From Dermatobacter hominis (lineage in GTDB: Bacteria > Actinomycetota > Acidimicrobiia > Acidimicrobiales > Microtrichaceae): a stretch of DNA of 64,000 nucleotides. Below are positions 1 to 9,798 of this stretch, in pieces; the stretch's first letter is position 1; every line of letters starts with the position of its first letter. The position numbers and the translations under genes were made by a program. The DNA lies in NCBI RefSeq assembly GCF_020715685.1, contig NZ_CP085840.1, forward strand, positions 682,001-746,000. Reading direction: 5' to 3'. The notes below the pieces were generated by a model. It had not been told where the DNA came from, did no database searches, and saw only the letters and a program-made list of their open reading frames with translations.

Positions 1-54
1 CCCGGGGACCGATCGGGCCCCGACACCGCCGCTCGCGCGCGCCACGGAGGTCCG

Positions 55-744
55 ATGCTCCTCTCGCCCCACGAACAGGAACGGCTGCTGGTGCACGGCG
101 CCGCCGACGTGGCGCGGCGACGACGGGAGCGGGGGCTGCTGCTGAACCACCCCGAGGCGGTCGCGGTCCTCACCGACTGGGTGCTCGAGTCCGCACGCGA
201 CGGGATGTCGGTCGCCGCGATCATGTCCGAGGGGCGCGACGTGCTCGACACCTCCGACGTGATGGAGGGCGTCGAGGTGCTCATCGACGAGCTCCAGGTG
301 GAGGCGACGTTCCCCGACGGGACGAAGCTGGTGACCCTGCACGGACCGATCCAACCGGCCGCGCTGGCGCCCGGCGACGATCCGGGCCCGGGGTCGCGGC
401 TGGTCCCGGGCGAGGTGCTGCTCGGCGACGGCGACGTCGTGCTGCTCGAGGGCCGCGAGCTCGTCGCGTTGACGGTGCTCAACACCGGCGACCGCCCGGT
501 CCAGGTCGGGTCCCACTTCCACTTCGCCGAGACCAACGAGGCGCTGCGCTTCGACCGCGCGGCGGCGGTCGGCCGGCGGCTCGCCGTCCCGGCCGGGACG
601 AGCGTCCGGTTCGAGCCGGGCATCACGATGGAGGTCGAGCTCGTCGCGTTCGCCGGAGCGGGCGTGACCGCCGGGTTCCGTGGGCTGCACCCCCCGCCGG
701 GGACGATCGACGGCACCCCGAGTGCGACCGGAGGCCGGTCGTGA
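55..744 (+). CDS. ureAB: Urease gamma-beta fusion subunit
   Basis: Structural subunit of cytosolic nickel urease (urea to ammonia plus carbamate). Residues 1-100 are a full gamma domain, with the conserved [12 protein letters not shown] and [15 protein letters not shown] stretches. The beta domain fills about 115-215 and keeps [11 protein letters not shown]. Many bacteria split these into ureA and ureB; here a short proline- and glycine-rich linker joins them (229 aa), as in some other actinobacterial ureases. The ATG follows GGAGG by a short spacer. The stop overlaps the ureC start in a GTGA, so the two are translationally coupled. Only 54 bases of upstream DNA are visible, so the promoter cannot be judged. 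Confidence 0.96.
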   Translation: MLLSPHEQERLLVHGAADVARRRRERGLLLNHPEAVAVLTDWVLESARDGMSVAAIMSEGRDVLDTSDVMEGVEVLIDELQVEATFPDGTKLVTLHGPIQPAALAPGDDPGPGSRLVPGEVLLGDGDVVLLEGRELVALTVLNTGDRPVQVGSHFHFAETNEALRFDRAAAVGRRLAVPAGTSVRFEPGITMEVELVAFAGAGVTAGFRGLHPPPGTIDGTPSATGGRS

Positions 745-2468
745 GCGGCCCGGCGCTGTCGCGGGCCCGGTACGCCGCGCTCTACGGCCCGACCGCGGGC
801 GATCGGATCCGGCTCGCGGACACGGACCTCCTGATCGAGATCGAGCAGGACCTCTGCGGCGGGCCGGGCCTCGCCGGCGACGAGGCCGTCTTCGGCGGCG
901 GCAAGGTCATCCGCGAGTCCATGGGCCAGTCGCTGCGGACCGCGGCGCAGGGCGCACCCGACATGGTGATCACCGGCGCCGTCGTGCTCGACCACTGGGG
1001 CGTCGTCAAGGCGGACGTCGGCATCAAGGACGGCCGGATCACGGCGCTCGGAAAGGCCGGCAACCCGGACACCATGGACGGCGTCCACCCCGACCTCGTC
1101 ATCGGTCCGTCGACCGAGGTGCTCGCCGGCAACGGCAGGATCCTCACGGCGGGTGCGATCGACTGCCACGTCCACCTGATCTGCCCGCAGGTGCTGGACA
1201 CCGCGCTGGCGACCGGGATCACCACGGTGATCGGCGGGGGCACCGGACCGGCGGAGGGGACGAAGGCGACCACGGTGACCGCCTCGCCGTTCCACCTGTC
1301 GTCGATGCTCACCTCGATGGACGGTTGGCCGCTCAACCTCGTGCTGCTCGGCAAGGGCAACACGGTCTCGGCCGAGTCGATGTGGGAGCAGCTGCGCGCC
1401 GGTGCGAGCGGCTTCAAGCTCCACGAGGACTGGGGGTCGACGCCGGCGGCCATCGACGCGTGCCTGCGGGTGTGCGACGAGGCCGGCGTCCAGGCCTCGC
1501 TGCACACCGACACGCTGAACGAGGCGGGCTTCGTGGAGACGACGCTCGGGGCGATCGCCGGCCGGTCGATCCACTCGTACCACACCGAGGGTGCGGGCGG
1601 CGGCCACGCACCCGACATCATCACGGTCGCCGGCGAGCCGAACGTGCTGCCCAGCTCGACCAACCCGACGAGGCCCCACACCGTGAACACGGCGGACGAG
1701 CACCTCGACATGCTGATCGTCTGCCACCACCTCAACCCGTCGGTGCCCGAGGACCTGGCCTTCGCCGAGAGCCGGATCCGCCCGTCCACGATCGCGGCCG
1801 AGGACGTCCTGCACGACCTCGGCGCGATCTCGATGATCGGCTCGGACTCCCAGGCGATGGGCCGGATCGGCGAGGTGGTCATCCGGACGTGGCAGACCGC
1901 CCACGTCATGAAGCGGCGGCGCGGTGCGCTCGCGGGCGACGGCCGGGCCGACAACGAGCGGGCCAAGCGCTACGTGGCGAAGTACACGATCTGCCCGGCG
2001 GTCGCCCACGGCCTCGCCGGCGAGATCGGCTCCGTCGAACCGGGCAAGCTCGCCGACCTCGTCCTCTACGACCCGCGGTTCTTCGGCGTGCGACCCCACG
2101 TGGTCGTGAAGGGCGGCGTGATCGCCTGGGGTGCGATGGGCGACGCCAACGCGTCCATCCCGACGCCGCAGCCGGTGCTCCCCCGACCGATGTTCGGCGC
2201 CCACGGCCGCACCGCCGGCCACACGTCGCTGGCGTTCGTCGCCCCGGCCGCGGTCGACGACGGGCTGGCGGAGCGGCTGGGGCTCGCGCACCGCGTCGTG
2301 GCGGTCGAGGACTGCCGGGCCGTGACCAAGGCCGACATGGTGAACAACGACGCGCTCCCCGACATCGCCGTGGACCCCGACACCTTCATGGTGACCGTGG
2401 ACGGCGACGAGATCGAGCAGGACCCGGCCCGGGAGCTCCCCATGGCCCAGCGGTACTTCCTCTTCTGA
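741..2468 (+). CDS. ureC: Urease alpha (catalytic) subunit
   Basis: Catalytic urease subunit, 575 aa, normal length. All nickel-site residues are visible: H143 and H145 (CHVHL), carbamylated K226 with H228 (GFKLHEDWG), H255, H281 ([10 protein letters not shown]) and D369 (GSDSQAMG). The mobile flap C328-H329-H330 is intact. The enzyme should therefore be active once nickel is loaded by UreDFG. The GTG start overlaps the ureAB stop. ureF begins 16 bp downstream. Confidence 0.97.
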   Translation: MSGPALSRARYAALYGPTAGDRIRLADTDLLIEIEQDLCGGPGLAGDEAVFGGGKVIRESMGQSLRTAAQGAPDMVITGAVVLDHWGVVKADVGIKDGRITALGKAGNPDTMDGVHPDLVIGPSTEVLAGNGRILTAGAIDCHVHLICPQVLDTALATGITTVIGGGTGPAEGTKATTVTASPFHLSSMLTSMDGWPLNLVLLGKGNTVSAESMWEQLRAGASGFKLHEDWGSTPAAIDACLRVCDEAGVQASLHTDTLNEAGFVETTLGAIAGRSIHSYHTEGAGGGHAPDIITVAGEPNVLPSSTNPTRPHTVNTADEHLDMLIVCHHLNPSVPEDLAFAESRIRPSTIAAEDVLHDLGAISMIGSDSQAMGRIGEVVIRTWQTAHVMKRRRGALAGDGRADNERAKRYVAKYTICPAVAHGLAGEIGSVEPGKLADLVLYDPRFFGVRPHVVVKGGVIAWGAMGDANASIPTPQPVLPRPMFGAHGRTAGHTSLAFVAPAAVDDGLAERLGLAHRVVAVEDCRAVTKADMVNNDALPDIAVDPDTFMVTVDGDEIEQDPARELPMAQRYFLF

Positions 2469-2484
2469 GCCGGAGCGGATCCAC

Positions 2485-3132
2485 GTGTCGGTCGCCGCCC
2501 TGCTCCTCCTCGCCGACGGGCGGTTCCCCGACGGCGCCCACGCGCACAGCCACGGTCTGGAGGCCGCGGTCGACGCCGGGCGGGTCTGCGACGTCGCGTC
2601 GCTGGCCGCCTACGTGACGTGCCGCCTGTGGACCACGGGCCGGACCGACGTCGCCGCGACCCGGCTCGCGGCCGGTGGGGTGGACAGCGACGAGCTCGAT
2701 GCGGCCTGGTGCGTGCGCACGCCGAGCGCCACCGCCAGGGCGACGGCGCGCTCGCTCGGGCGATCGCTGGCCCGGACCGCGTCGAGGGTGGTGCCGGGCC
2801 GGCCGATCGCGCTCGCCGACGGGCGGCCGCCGGTGCAGCCGGTCGCGCTCGGCCTGCTCGGGACGGCGGTCGGCTGCGACCCCGACGAGGCGGCCCTGGC
2901 CGCCGCGCACGGCACGGCCGCCACGCTCTCCGCCGCCGGGCTGCGCCTGCTGTCGCTCGACCCGTTCGACGTGGCCGCGGTGCTGCACGACCTCCGCACC
3001 GACGTGGACGACGTCGCCCGCTCGACCGTCGGGCTGGTCGCAGCGGACGACCTGCCCCACGCGTCGACCCCGTTCGCCGAGATCGACGTGGAGGCACAGT
3101 CGGCCATGCCCACCCGCCTGTTCCGCAGCTGA
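2485..3132 (+). CDS. ureF: Urease accessory protein UreF
   Basis: UreF-type urease maturation factor, 215 aa. It bridges UreD and the UreG GTPase during nickel delivery to apo-urease. Family landmarks are the [20 protein letters not shown] start and the C-terminal [20 protein letters not shown]-like segment with arginine near the end. It lies between ureC and ureG on the same strand, starts with GTG, and is probably in the same transcript. Confidence 0.92.
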   Translation: MSVAALLLLADGRFPDGAHAHSHGLEAAVDAGRVCDVASLAAYVTCRLWTTGRTDVAATRLAAGGVDSDELDAAWCVRTPSATARATARSLGRSLARTASRVVPGRPIALADGRPPVQPVALGLLGTAVGCDPDEAALAAAHGTAATLSAAGLRLLSLDPFDVAAVLHDLRTDVDDVARSTVGLVAADDLPHASTPFAEIDVEAQSAMPTRLFRS

Positions 3133-3191
3133 CCCCCACCCACCGACGCGACCGCGAACGCGACCGCCCACGAACCAGGAGCGCCACCACC

Positions 3192-3875
3192 GTGCACGAC
3201 ATCGGGACCGACCACGACCACGACCACGACCACGGCTCCCCCCGGCGCGACCCGGTCGACGGCGCCTTCCGGGTGGGCATCGGCGGACCGGTGGGGACCG
3301 GCAAGACCGCGCTCGTGGCCGCCCTGTGCGCGCTCATGTCCGACGAGCTGCGCATCGGCGTCGTGACCAACGACATCTACACGACCGAGGACGCCGACAC
3401 GCTCAAGCGCCGCGGCGTGCTCGACGCCGCCCGCATCGTGGCGGTCGAGACCGGGTGCTGCCCCCACACCGCGATCCGCGAGGACATCACCGCCAACCTC
3501 GACGCGATCGAGGACCTCGAGGCGCGCGAGGGCCCGCTCGACCTGGTCCTCGTCGAGAGCGGCGGCGACAACCTGACGCTCACGTTCTCGAAGGGCCTCG
3601 TGGACGTGCAGCTGTTCGTGCTCGACGTGGCGGGCGGCGACAAGGTCCCCCGGAAGGGCGGACCCGGGGTCACGCGCTCGGACCTCCTCGTCGTCAACAA
3701 GATCGACATCGCCCACCTCGTGCACGCCGACCTGGGCGTCATGGCGCGCGACGCCGCGGCGCAGCGGGGCGACCTGCCGACCGTCTTCGTCTCGCTCGAC
3801 GCCCCCGAGGGCGCGGCACCGATCGCGACGTGGATCCGCGAGCAGATGCCCGCCGCCGCACCGGCTGCCGGCTGA
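3192..3875 (+). CDS. ureG: Urease accessory GTPase UreG
   Basis: SIMIBI GTPase that supplies nickel and energy for urease maturation (227 aa from the GTG start). The P-loop GPVGTGKT is at 32-39, the nickel-binding C90-P91-H92 motif follows the switch region, and ESGGDNL is at about 122-128. The N terminus carries a run of alternating His and Asp (about residues 7-14). This is notable because no ureE gene is present in the cluster, so this tail may take over nickel binding. The start is set by an AGGAG upstream and by inclusion of the His-rich tail typical of actinobacterial UreG. Confidence 0.96.
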   Translation: MHDIGTDHDHDHDHGSPRRDPVDGAFRVGIGGPVGTGKTALVAALCALMSDELRIGVVTNDIYTTEDADTLKRRGVLDAARIVAVETGCCPHTAIREDITANLDAIEDLEAREGPLDLVLVESGGDNLTLTFSKGLVDVQLFVLDVAGGDKVPRKGGPGVTRSDLLVVNKIDIAHLVHADLGVMARDAAAQRGDLPTVFVSLDAPEGAAPIATWIREQMPAAAPAAG

Positions 3876-3898
3876 CCGGCCCCGCCGACGCGACCGCC

Positions 3899-4687
3899 GT
3901 GCACTCCCTTCTCCCATCCGACGCCGCGCCGGCCCCACCGGTCAGCGGGTGGACCGGGACCGAGCTCTCGGTCCGGCTCCGGCGGGGCGCGGGCGGGTCG
4001 GTGCGGGTCGACGGCGTGCTGTGCAGCGCGCCCGTGTGGTTCCGCTGGGACGGCGCCACGTTGTGGCTCGTCGGGTCCGGAGCCTCGCCCGTGGGCGAGG
4101 ACCGCGTCCGCGTCACCGTGGACGTGGGAGCTGGCCTCGACGTGGCCGTGCGCTCGGTCGCCGCGACCGTGGTCTACGCGGCGCGCGGCGACGGCACCCG
4201 CTGGGAGACCCACCTCCGCGTCGCCGAGGGAGCGCGGGTCGACTGGCGCCCGGAGCCGGTGATCCTCACCCGGCGCGCCCGCCACGACGCGCGCACGACG
4301 GTCGACGCAGCCGCCGGCGCGCACGTCACGCTCGACGACGTGCTCGTCCTCGGCCGCGCCGACGAGGAGCACGGATCGCTCCGGTCGACCCTCGACGTGC
4401 AGGTCGAGGGCGAACGGGTGCTGCTCACCTCGATCGACACGTCGGTCCCCGGCTGGGCCGGCCCCGCCGGCACCGACGGCGCCCGCACCGTCGCCAACCG
4501 GCTCGTCGTCGGACCTCGGGACGACCGCCTCGGTCCGGACCGGCCGACGTGCTCGACGCCGGAGGCCGCCGGCACCGTGCTCGAGCCCGCCGACCCGTGC
4601 CGGCTCGGCGTCGCGGTCGCGTCGTCGGTCGACGCAGCTCGGGGCGCGCTCGACGCGCTGCTGCCGCGCCCCGACGACCGGACGTGA
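3899..4687 (+). CDS. ureD: Urease accessory protein UreD (UreH)
   Basis: UreD scaffold of the urease activation complex, 262 aa. It is divergent at sequence level but keeps the family pattern: beta-rich, with a WRPEPVILTRRARHDARTTVD-type core at about 110-140 and a VLGRADEEHG stretch. The position as last gene after ureG supports the call. The GTG start lies 23 bp after the ureG stop. The N terminus is short compared with many UreD proteins. Confidence 0.87.
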   Translation: MHSLLPSDAAPAPPVSGWTGTELSVRLRRGAGGSVRVDGVLCSAPVWFRWDGATLWLVGSGASPVGEDRVRVTVDVGAGLDVAVRSVAATVVYAARGDGTRWETHLRVAEGARVDWRPEPVILTRRARHDARTTVDAAAGAHVTLDDVLVLGRADEEHGSLRSTLDVQVEGERVLLTSIDTSVPGWAGPAGTDGARTVANRLVVGPRDDRLGPDRPTCSTPEAAGTVLEPADPCRLGVAVASSVDAARGALDALLPRPDDRT

Positions 4688-4714
4688 CGGAACGCTCGCA
4701 TCTGTGAGATGCGT

Positions 4715-4752
4715 GTCACGATCCGGAAACAGGGCCGTCAACGACAGGACAC
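4715..4752 (+). promoter_or_regulatory. Candidate double GlnR operator upstream of urtA
   Basis: Reads GTCAC-N6-GAAAC-N6-GTCAA-N6-GACAC. This matches the published actinobacterial GlnR consensus GTnAC-N6-GaAAC in two consecutive copies with exact 6-base spacers. It lies 58 bp before the urtA start. GlnR activates nitrogen-scavenging genes under ammonium limitation, so urea uptake is probably nitrogen controlled. Binding itself is inferred. Confidence 0.7.
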
Positions 4753-4810
4753 CTCCCGTCCATAGGTTCCCGCCACTCGCACATCCGTGCGGGATCGAAG
4801 GGAGACGTCA

Positions 4811-6082
4811 ATGTCCTTGAAGACCCTGCGACCACTCATGGTCGTGCTGGCATCCATCGCCGCGCTGTCGCTGTTCGCGGCCGCGTGCAGCTCGGACGAT
4901 GACTCGTCCAGCGGCAGCGACTCCGGGAGCAGCGGCGAGTCGGCCTCCGGGGACACCTGCGTCGAGGGTGACACCGTCAAGCTCGGCCTCCTGAACTCCA
5001 CCTCCGGCCCGATGGCCATCTCCGAGCAGACCGTGCGGGACTCGCTCCTGCTCGCCGTCGACGAGATCAACGCCGCCGGCGGGATCATGGACAAGCAGAT
5101 CGAGGTCGTCGAGGAGGACGGCCAGAGCGAGCCGACCGTCTTCGCCGAGAAGATCAACAAGCTCCTGACCCAGGACGAGGTCGCCGCCGTGTTCGGCGGG
5201 TGGACCTCGGCATCCCGCAAGGCGATGCTGCCGGTCGTCGAGGGCAACAAGGGCCTGCTCTTCTACCCCGTGCAGTACGAGGGCCTCGAGGCGTCGAAGA
5301 ACATCTACTACACCGGCGCGACGACCAACCAGCAGATCATCCCGGCCATGGACTTCCTCAAGTCCAAGGGCGTGAAGACGCTGTTCCTGGCCGGTTCCGA
5401 CTACGTGTTCCCCCGCACCGCGAACAAGATCATCAAGCAGTACGCGGAGGAGCTCGGGATCGAGATCGTCGGCGAGGAGTACGTCCCGCTCGACAGCGAC
5501 GACTGGACGACGCAGGTCGCCAAGATCGCGGCGGCCAAGCCCGACTTCGTGTTCAACACGATCAACGGCTCGTCGAACGTCGGCTTCATCAAGGCGTACT
5601 ACGAGGCCGGTCTCGGCCCGGACAACTCGCCGATCATCTCGGTGTCCATCGCCGAGGAGGAGGCCCCCGCCATGGGCGAGGACGTGACCGGCCAGTTCGC
5701 CGCCTGGAACTACTTCCAGAGCGTCGACAGCCCTGAGAACGCCACGTTCATCAAGGCCTTCCAGGACAAGTACGGCGCCGACCGCCCGACGTCGGACCCG
5801 ATGGAGGCGGCCTACACGTCCATGTACCTCTACAAGAACATGGTCGAGAAGGCGAAGTCCTTCTGCGTCGACGCCGTCAACGAGGCGGCCGACGGCGTGA
5901 CCTTCGCGGCGCCCGAGGGCAACGTCACGGTCAACGGCGACAACCACCACATCGCCAAGACGGGTCTGATCGGCCAGATCAACGCCGAGAACCAGTTCGA
6001 CGTGGTCTGGAGCTCCGAGGCGCCGATCGAGCCCGATCCGTTCCTCGAGGGCTACGACTGGTGGGACCCGAACAAGGAGTGA
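4811..6082 (+). CDS. urtA: Urea ABC transporter, substrate-binding lipoprotein
   Basis: Periplasmic-type urea receptor of the HAAT family, 423 aa. It has a lipoprotein signal peptide with lipobox LFAAAC (Cys26), followed by an Asp/Ser-rich linker. The mature part starts with VKLGLLNSTSGPMAISE and contains GGWTSASRKAMLPV, typical of UrtA rather than of branched-chain amino-acid receptors. The ATG at 4811 is preferred over an upstream in-frame GTG (4787) because GGGAG precedes it and the signal peptide then begins correctly. A strong hairpin follows the gene, so urtA may be made in excess of the membrane subunits. Confidence 0.95.
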   Translation: MSLKTLRPLMVVLASIAALSLFAAACSSDDDSSSGSDSGSSGESASGDTCVEGDTVKLGLLNSTSGPMAISEQTVRDSLLLAVDEINAAGGIMDKQIEVVEEDGQSEPTVFAEKINKLLTQDEVAAVFGGWTSASRKAMLPVVEGNKGLLFYPVQYEGLEASKNIYYTGATTNQQIIPAMDFLKSKGVKTLFLAGSDYVFPRTANKIIKQYAEELGIEIVGEEYVPLDSDDWTTQVAKIAAAKPDFVFNTINGSSNVGFIKAYYEAGLGPDNSPIISVSIAEEEAPAMGEDVTGQFAAWNYFQSVDSPENATFIKAFQDKYGADRPTSDPMEAAYTSMYLYKNMVEKAKSFCVDAVNEAADGVTFAAPEGNVTVNGDNHHIAKTGLIGQINAENQFDVVWSSEAPIEPDPFLEGYDWWDPNKE

Positions 6083-6112
6083 GTCCCGGCCGGCCCACGC
6101 CGGCGTGACACA

Positions 6113-6164
6113 CCGCCGGGTCGGGGGTGCCGTGCAGCGCACGGCACCCCCGACCGATCGGCGG
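6113..6164 (+). terminator. Intercistronic hairpin between urtA and urtB
   Basis: A perfect 16-bp G+C stem (6119-6134 with 6140-6155, loop CAGCG) is extended by CCGCCG/CGGCGG outer arms. It has no T-tract. Its place inside an operon suggests partial termination or 3' stabilisation of a urtA-only transcript. Confidence 0.7.
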
Positions 6165-6217
6165 CGACCTGTTCGGACGAGCGCCCCCGGCGCTCGGGAC
6201 CCCTCTGAAAGCGGAGC

Positions 6218-7102
6218 ATGGACGTCCTCACCACCCCCTTCCTCACCGGTACCGCCACCGGCGCCATCCTGTTGCTCGCCGCGCTCGGCCTGACGCTCAC
6301 GTTCGGCCAGATGGGCGTCATCAACATGGCGAACGGCGAGTTCCTGATGGCCGGCGCCTACGCGGCCTACGTCACCCAGCAGGTGATCACCAGCACCGGG
6401 CTCTCGATCCTCGTCGCCATCCCGGTGGCGTTCGTGATCGCCGGGCTGCTCGGCCTCCTGCTCGAGGTGTCGGTCATCCAGTGGATGTACAAGAGGCCGC
6501 TCGACACGCTCCTCGTGACGGTCGGCGTGGCCATGGTCCTGCAGCAGCTCGCCAAGGACATCTTCGGCGCCCAGGGCGACCCGGTGAGCCCGCCGACGTG
6601 GCTGCGGGGCAGCATCGCCGTCTTCGGCTACGACTGGCCCCACCGGCAGCTCTTCACGATCGTGCTCGCGCTCGCCTCGCTCGGCGCGCTCAGCGCGGTC
6701 CTCAAGTACAGCTCGTTCGGTCGGCAGATCAGGGCCACGGTGCAGAACCGCGAGCTGGCGGAGACCATGGGCGTCTCGACCCGCAACGTCGATCGCATCA
6801 CGTTCTTCCTCGGCTCCGGCCTGGCCGGCGTCGGCGGCGTCGCCATCGCCCTCATCTCCGGGACCAACCCGACGCTCGGGGCGACCTACATCATCCCGGC
6901 CTTCCTCGTCGTCGTGGCCGGCGGCGTCGGCCAGCTCAAGGGCACGGTGATCGCCGCGTGGGTGGTCGGCGTGGTCACGGCCTTCCTGACCGACTGGATC
7001 AGCGGCTCGATGGCGCAGGTCATCACGTTCGCCCTCGTGGTCGTGTTCCTGCAGATCCGACCCCAGGGCCTGTTCACCGTCCGGACGAGGTCGCTCGCAT
7101 GA
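6218..7102 (+). CDS. urtB: Urea ABC transporter, permease UrtB
   Basis: LivH-like inner-membrane permease of the urea importer, 294 aa and strongly hydrophobic with about eight membrane segments. Recognisable stretches are LGLTLTFGQMGVINMANGEF near the N terminus and QNRELAETMGVSTRNVD in the cytoplasmic coupling loop. The position between urtA and urtC fixes the assignment. It overlaps urtC by ATGA. A GAAAGCGGAGC sequence precedes the ATG. Confidence 0.93.
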   Translation: MDVLTTPFLTGTATGAILLLAALGLTLTFGQMGVINMANGEFLMAGAYAAYVTQQVITSTGLSILVAIPVAFVIAGLLGLLLEVSVIQWMYKRPLDTLLVTVGVAMVLQQLAKDIFGAQGDPVSPPTWLRGSIAVFGYDWPHRQLFTIVLALASLGALSAVLKYSSFGRQIRATVQNRELAETMGVSTRNVDRITFFLGSGLAGVGGVAIALISGTNPTLGATYIIPAFLVVVAGGVGQLKGTVIAAWVVGVVTAFLTDWISGSMAQVITFALVVVFLQIRPQGLFTVRTRSLA

Positions 7103-8289
7103 CGACGACCACCGCCGAATCGGCCGATGCGCCGGACGCCACCGACGAGATCGAGTCCACCGGCGGTGCGCCCGGCCGGTTCTCGGCCGGCTCGCTGCTC
7201 CGCTCCTACGGCGCCCTCGTCGCCATCGCGGTCCTGGCGCTGGTCCTGCTCGTCTGGGCCCCCGGCGCGCTCACCCCGTTCCGACTCGGCAACCTCGGCA
7301 AGTACTGCGCCTGGGCGATGGCCGCGATCGGCATCGGGCTCGCCTGGGGCCGCGGCGGCATGCTCGTCATGGGCCAGGGCGTGTTCTTCGGCCTCGGGGG
7401 CTACGCCATGGCGATGCACATGAAGCTCGAGGCCGCCGGCCCCGGGCAGGTGCCCGACTTCATGGTCCTCTACGGCGACGCGACGATGCCGAGCTGGTGG
7501 GAGCCGTTCCGCAGCGGCCCGTTCACCCTGTTCGCGATCGTCGCGCTCCCGGCGGTCGTGTCGTTCATCCTGGGCTACGCGATCCTCAAGCGGCGCGTGA
7601 AGGGCGCGTACTTCGCCATCCTCACCCAGGCGCTGGCGGTCGCGTTCTCCACGCTGCTGATCGCCACGATCAAGCAGACCGGCGGGTTCAACGGCCTCAA
7701 CACCTTCACCACGTTCTTCGGCCAGAACCTGTACGACCCCGGCGTGAAGAAGACCCTCTACATGATCGCCGCCGGGCTCGTGATCCTGTTCCTGGTCGTG
7801 GTGTGGCAGCTGTACCGGAGCCGGTTCGGCGAGCTGCTCGTCGCCACGCGCGACGCCGAGGAGCGCATCCGGTTCCTCGGCTACGACCCCGCCAACATCA
7901 AGCTCGTGGCGTTCGTCGTGGCGGCGATCATGGCCAGCGTCGGCGGGGCGATGTTCGCCCCGATCGCGGGCATCATCTCGCCGTCGAACGTCGACGCCGC
8001 CGCCTCGATCATGATGATCGCCGGCGTGGCCCTCGGCGGTCGGGCCTCGCTGCTCGGCCCGGCGCTCGGCGCGATCGCCGTGGGCTACGGGCAGTCCTCG
8101 CTCTCGGAGGCGTTCCCGACCCAGTGGACCTACTTCCAGGGTGCGCTGTTCATCTTCGTCATCCTCCTGCTCCCCGGCGGCATCGCCTCGCTCTGGCCGA
8201 GGATCAAGGCGCGGTGGGCGAGCCGGTCGTCGAAGGACGACCGCACCGACGTCGAGCTGGTGAACGCCGAGGCGGAGGCGATCGCATGA
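7099..8289 (+). CDS. urtC: Urea ABC transporter, permease UrtC
   Basis: LivM-like permease partner of UrtB, 396 aa. A hydrophilic N-terminal tail (about 35 residues) precedes multiple membrane helices. UrtC signatures are AWGRGGMLVMGQGVFFGLGGYA at 84-105 and FTTFFGQNLYDPGVKK in the external loop. ATGA overlaps at both ends (with urtB and urtD) show tight coupling. Confidence 0.94.
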   Translation: MTTTTAESADAPDATDEIESTGGAPGRFSAGSLLRSYGALVAIAVLALVLLVWAPGALTPFRLGNLGKYCAWAMAAIGIGLAWGRGGMLVMGQGVFFGLGGYAMAMHMKLEAAGPGQVPDFMVLYGDATMPSWWEPFRSGPFTLFAIVALPAVVSFILGYAILKRRVKGAYFAILTQALAVAFSTLLIATIKQTGGFNGLNTFTTFFGQNLYDPGVKKTLYMIAAGLVILFLVVVWQLYRSRFGELLVATRDAEERIRFLGYDPANIKLVAFVVAAIMASVGGAMFAPIAGIISPSNVDAAASIMMIAGVALGGRASLLGPALGAIAVGYGQSSLSEAFPTQWTYFQGALFIFVILLLPGGIASLWPRIKARWASRSSKDDRTDVELVNAEAEAIA

Positions 8290-9053
8290 CGACCTCCTTC
8301 CTCGGCGAGGACTACCTCGAGATCCGCGGGCTGACCGTGGACTTCGACGGGTTCAAGGCGATCGACGGCGTGGACGTGACGCTCCTGCAGGGCCGGCTCC
8401 ACTTCCTCATCGGACCCAACGGCGCCGGGAAGACCACGCTGGTCGACGCCCTCACCGGACTGGTCCGGGGCACCGGCGAGGCCATGTTCCGGAACCGCGA
8501 CCTGTTGGAGATGAAGGCGCACAAGATCGTGCGGCTCGGGGTCGGTCGCACCTTCCAGACGGCGACCGTCTTCGAGCAGCTGAGCGTGCTCCAGAACCTC
8601 GACATCGCCGACGGCGTGCACCGCAGGGCCCGGAGCCTGCTGCGGGCGCGACGGTCCGTGTCGGAGCGGGTCGAGGAGGCGCTCGAGATGATCGGGCTCA
8701 GCGATCTCGCGCACCGGCCCGCCGGCATCCTCGCCCACGGCCAGAAGCAGTGGCTCGAGGTGGGCATGCTCCTGGTGCAGGACGCCAAGGTGATGTTCCT
8801 CGACGAGACGGTGGCCGGCATGAGCACCGACGAGCGGGAGGAGACCGGTGACCTGCTGCGGCGCATCGCCCCCGACCGCACGATCGTGGTCATCGAGCAC
8901 GACATGGAGTTCATGCGCCGCTACGCCGACTTCGTGACGGTGATGGACGCCGGCAAGGTGCTGGCCGAGGGGACGGTGGCCGAGATCCAGGCGGACCCGA
9001 AGGTGCAGGAGGTCTACCTGGGGACCGTGACGGAGGTGGCGGCAGATGGCTGA
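8286..9053 (+). CDS. urtD: Urea ABC transporter, ATPase UrtD
   Basis: LivG-like nucleotide-binding subunit, 255 aa. Walker A GPNGAGKT is at 43-50, followed by a Q-loop (GRTFQTATVFEQL) and Walker B VMFLDET. The signature is the atypical LAHGQKQWLE, which is characteristic of UrtD. The switch histidine lies in VIEHDMEF. The gene overlaps urtC by 4 bp and urtE by 8 bp. Confidence 0.95.
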   Translation: MTTSFLGEDYLEIRGLTVDFDGFKAIDGVDVTLLQGRLHFLIGPNGAGKTTLVDALTGLVRGTGEAMFRNRDLLEMKAHKIVRLGVGRTFQTATVFEQLSVLQNLDIADGVHRRARSLLRARRSVSERVEEALEMIGLSDLAHRPAGILAHGQKQWLEVGMLLVQDAKVMFLDETVAGMSTDEREETGDLLRRIAPDRTIVVIEHDMEFMRRYADFVTVMDAGKVLAEGTVAEIQADPKVQEVYLGTVTEVAADG

Positions 9054-9738
9054 TCCGATGCTCGAGCTGGTCGACGTGACCGCGGGCTACGGGCGGACGA
9101 TGGTCCTGTTCGACGTCGGCGTGTCGATCCCCAAGGGCGGCGCCGCCGCCGTGATGGGCCACAACGGTGCCGGCAAGACCACGCTGCTGCGGGTCGCCGT
9201 CGGACTGCTGCCGGTGAAGTCCGGCAAGGTCCTCCTGGACGGTGAGGACGTGACCAGGACCAAGCCCAACCAGCGCGTGAAGCGCGGCCTCGGCTACGTC
9301 CCGCAGGGCCAGCTCTGCTTCCCGCAGATGACGACCCTCGAGAACCTGCAGCTGGTCTCCACCGTGAGATCGGAGATCGACGAGGTGCTCGACACCTTCC
9401 CGGCGCTCACCGACCTGCTGGGCCGGCGGGCCGGCCTGCTGTCGGGCGGGCAACGCCAGCAGCTGGCCATCGCCCGGACCCTCCTGACCAAGCCGCGCCT
9501 GCTCATCCTCGACGAGCCGACCGAGGGCATCCAGCCCAACGTCGTCGCCGAGATCGAGCAGGTGATCGTCGACCTCACCAAGCGGGGCGACCTCACGGTG
9601 CTGCTCGTCGAGCAGCACGTCGGGTTCGCGCTCCGCTCGACCGACCGCTACTACGTGCTCGAGTCCGGTCGCATCACCGGCAGCGGGGACGGGGGCGAGG
9701 GCGCGCTCGACGAGGTCCGGTCCGCCATGGCGGTCTGA
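9046..9738 (+). CDS. urtE: Urea ABC transporter, ATPase UrtE
   Basis: LivF-like second ATPase of the urea importer, 230 aa. Walker A GHNGAGKT is at 38-45, the Q-loop region reads GYVPQGQLCFPQMT, and the signature is LSGGQRQQLAIA. Walker B LLILDEPTEGIQPN is the classic UrtE form. The ATG lies inside the end of urtD, with GGAGG about 8 bases upstream. It is the last gene of the urea operon; the next gene is convergent. Confidence 0.95.
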   Translation: MADPMLELVDVTAGYGRTMVLFDVGVSIPKGGAAAVMGHNGAGKTTLLRVAVGLLPVKSGKVLLDGEDVTRTKPNQRVKRGLGYVPQGQLCFPQMTTLENLQLVSTVRSEIDEVLDTFPALTDLLGRRAGLLSGGQRQQLAIARTLLTKPRLLILDEPTEGIQPNVVAEIEQVIVDLTKRGDLTVLLVEQHVGFALRSTDRYYVLESGRITGSGDGGEGALDEVRSAMAV

Positions 9739-9798
9739 TCGACCGGCGACGGCACCCACGGTCGAGGTCGACGGCCCGCCCGGCAGATGCCGGCGCGC

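Noticed and set aside
680-2617. 645-aa open frame over ureC
   Set aside because: It is a shifted-frame shadow of ureC. The translation is Arg/Gly/Pro-rich with no domain, while the urease frame has all catalytic residues.
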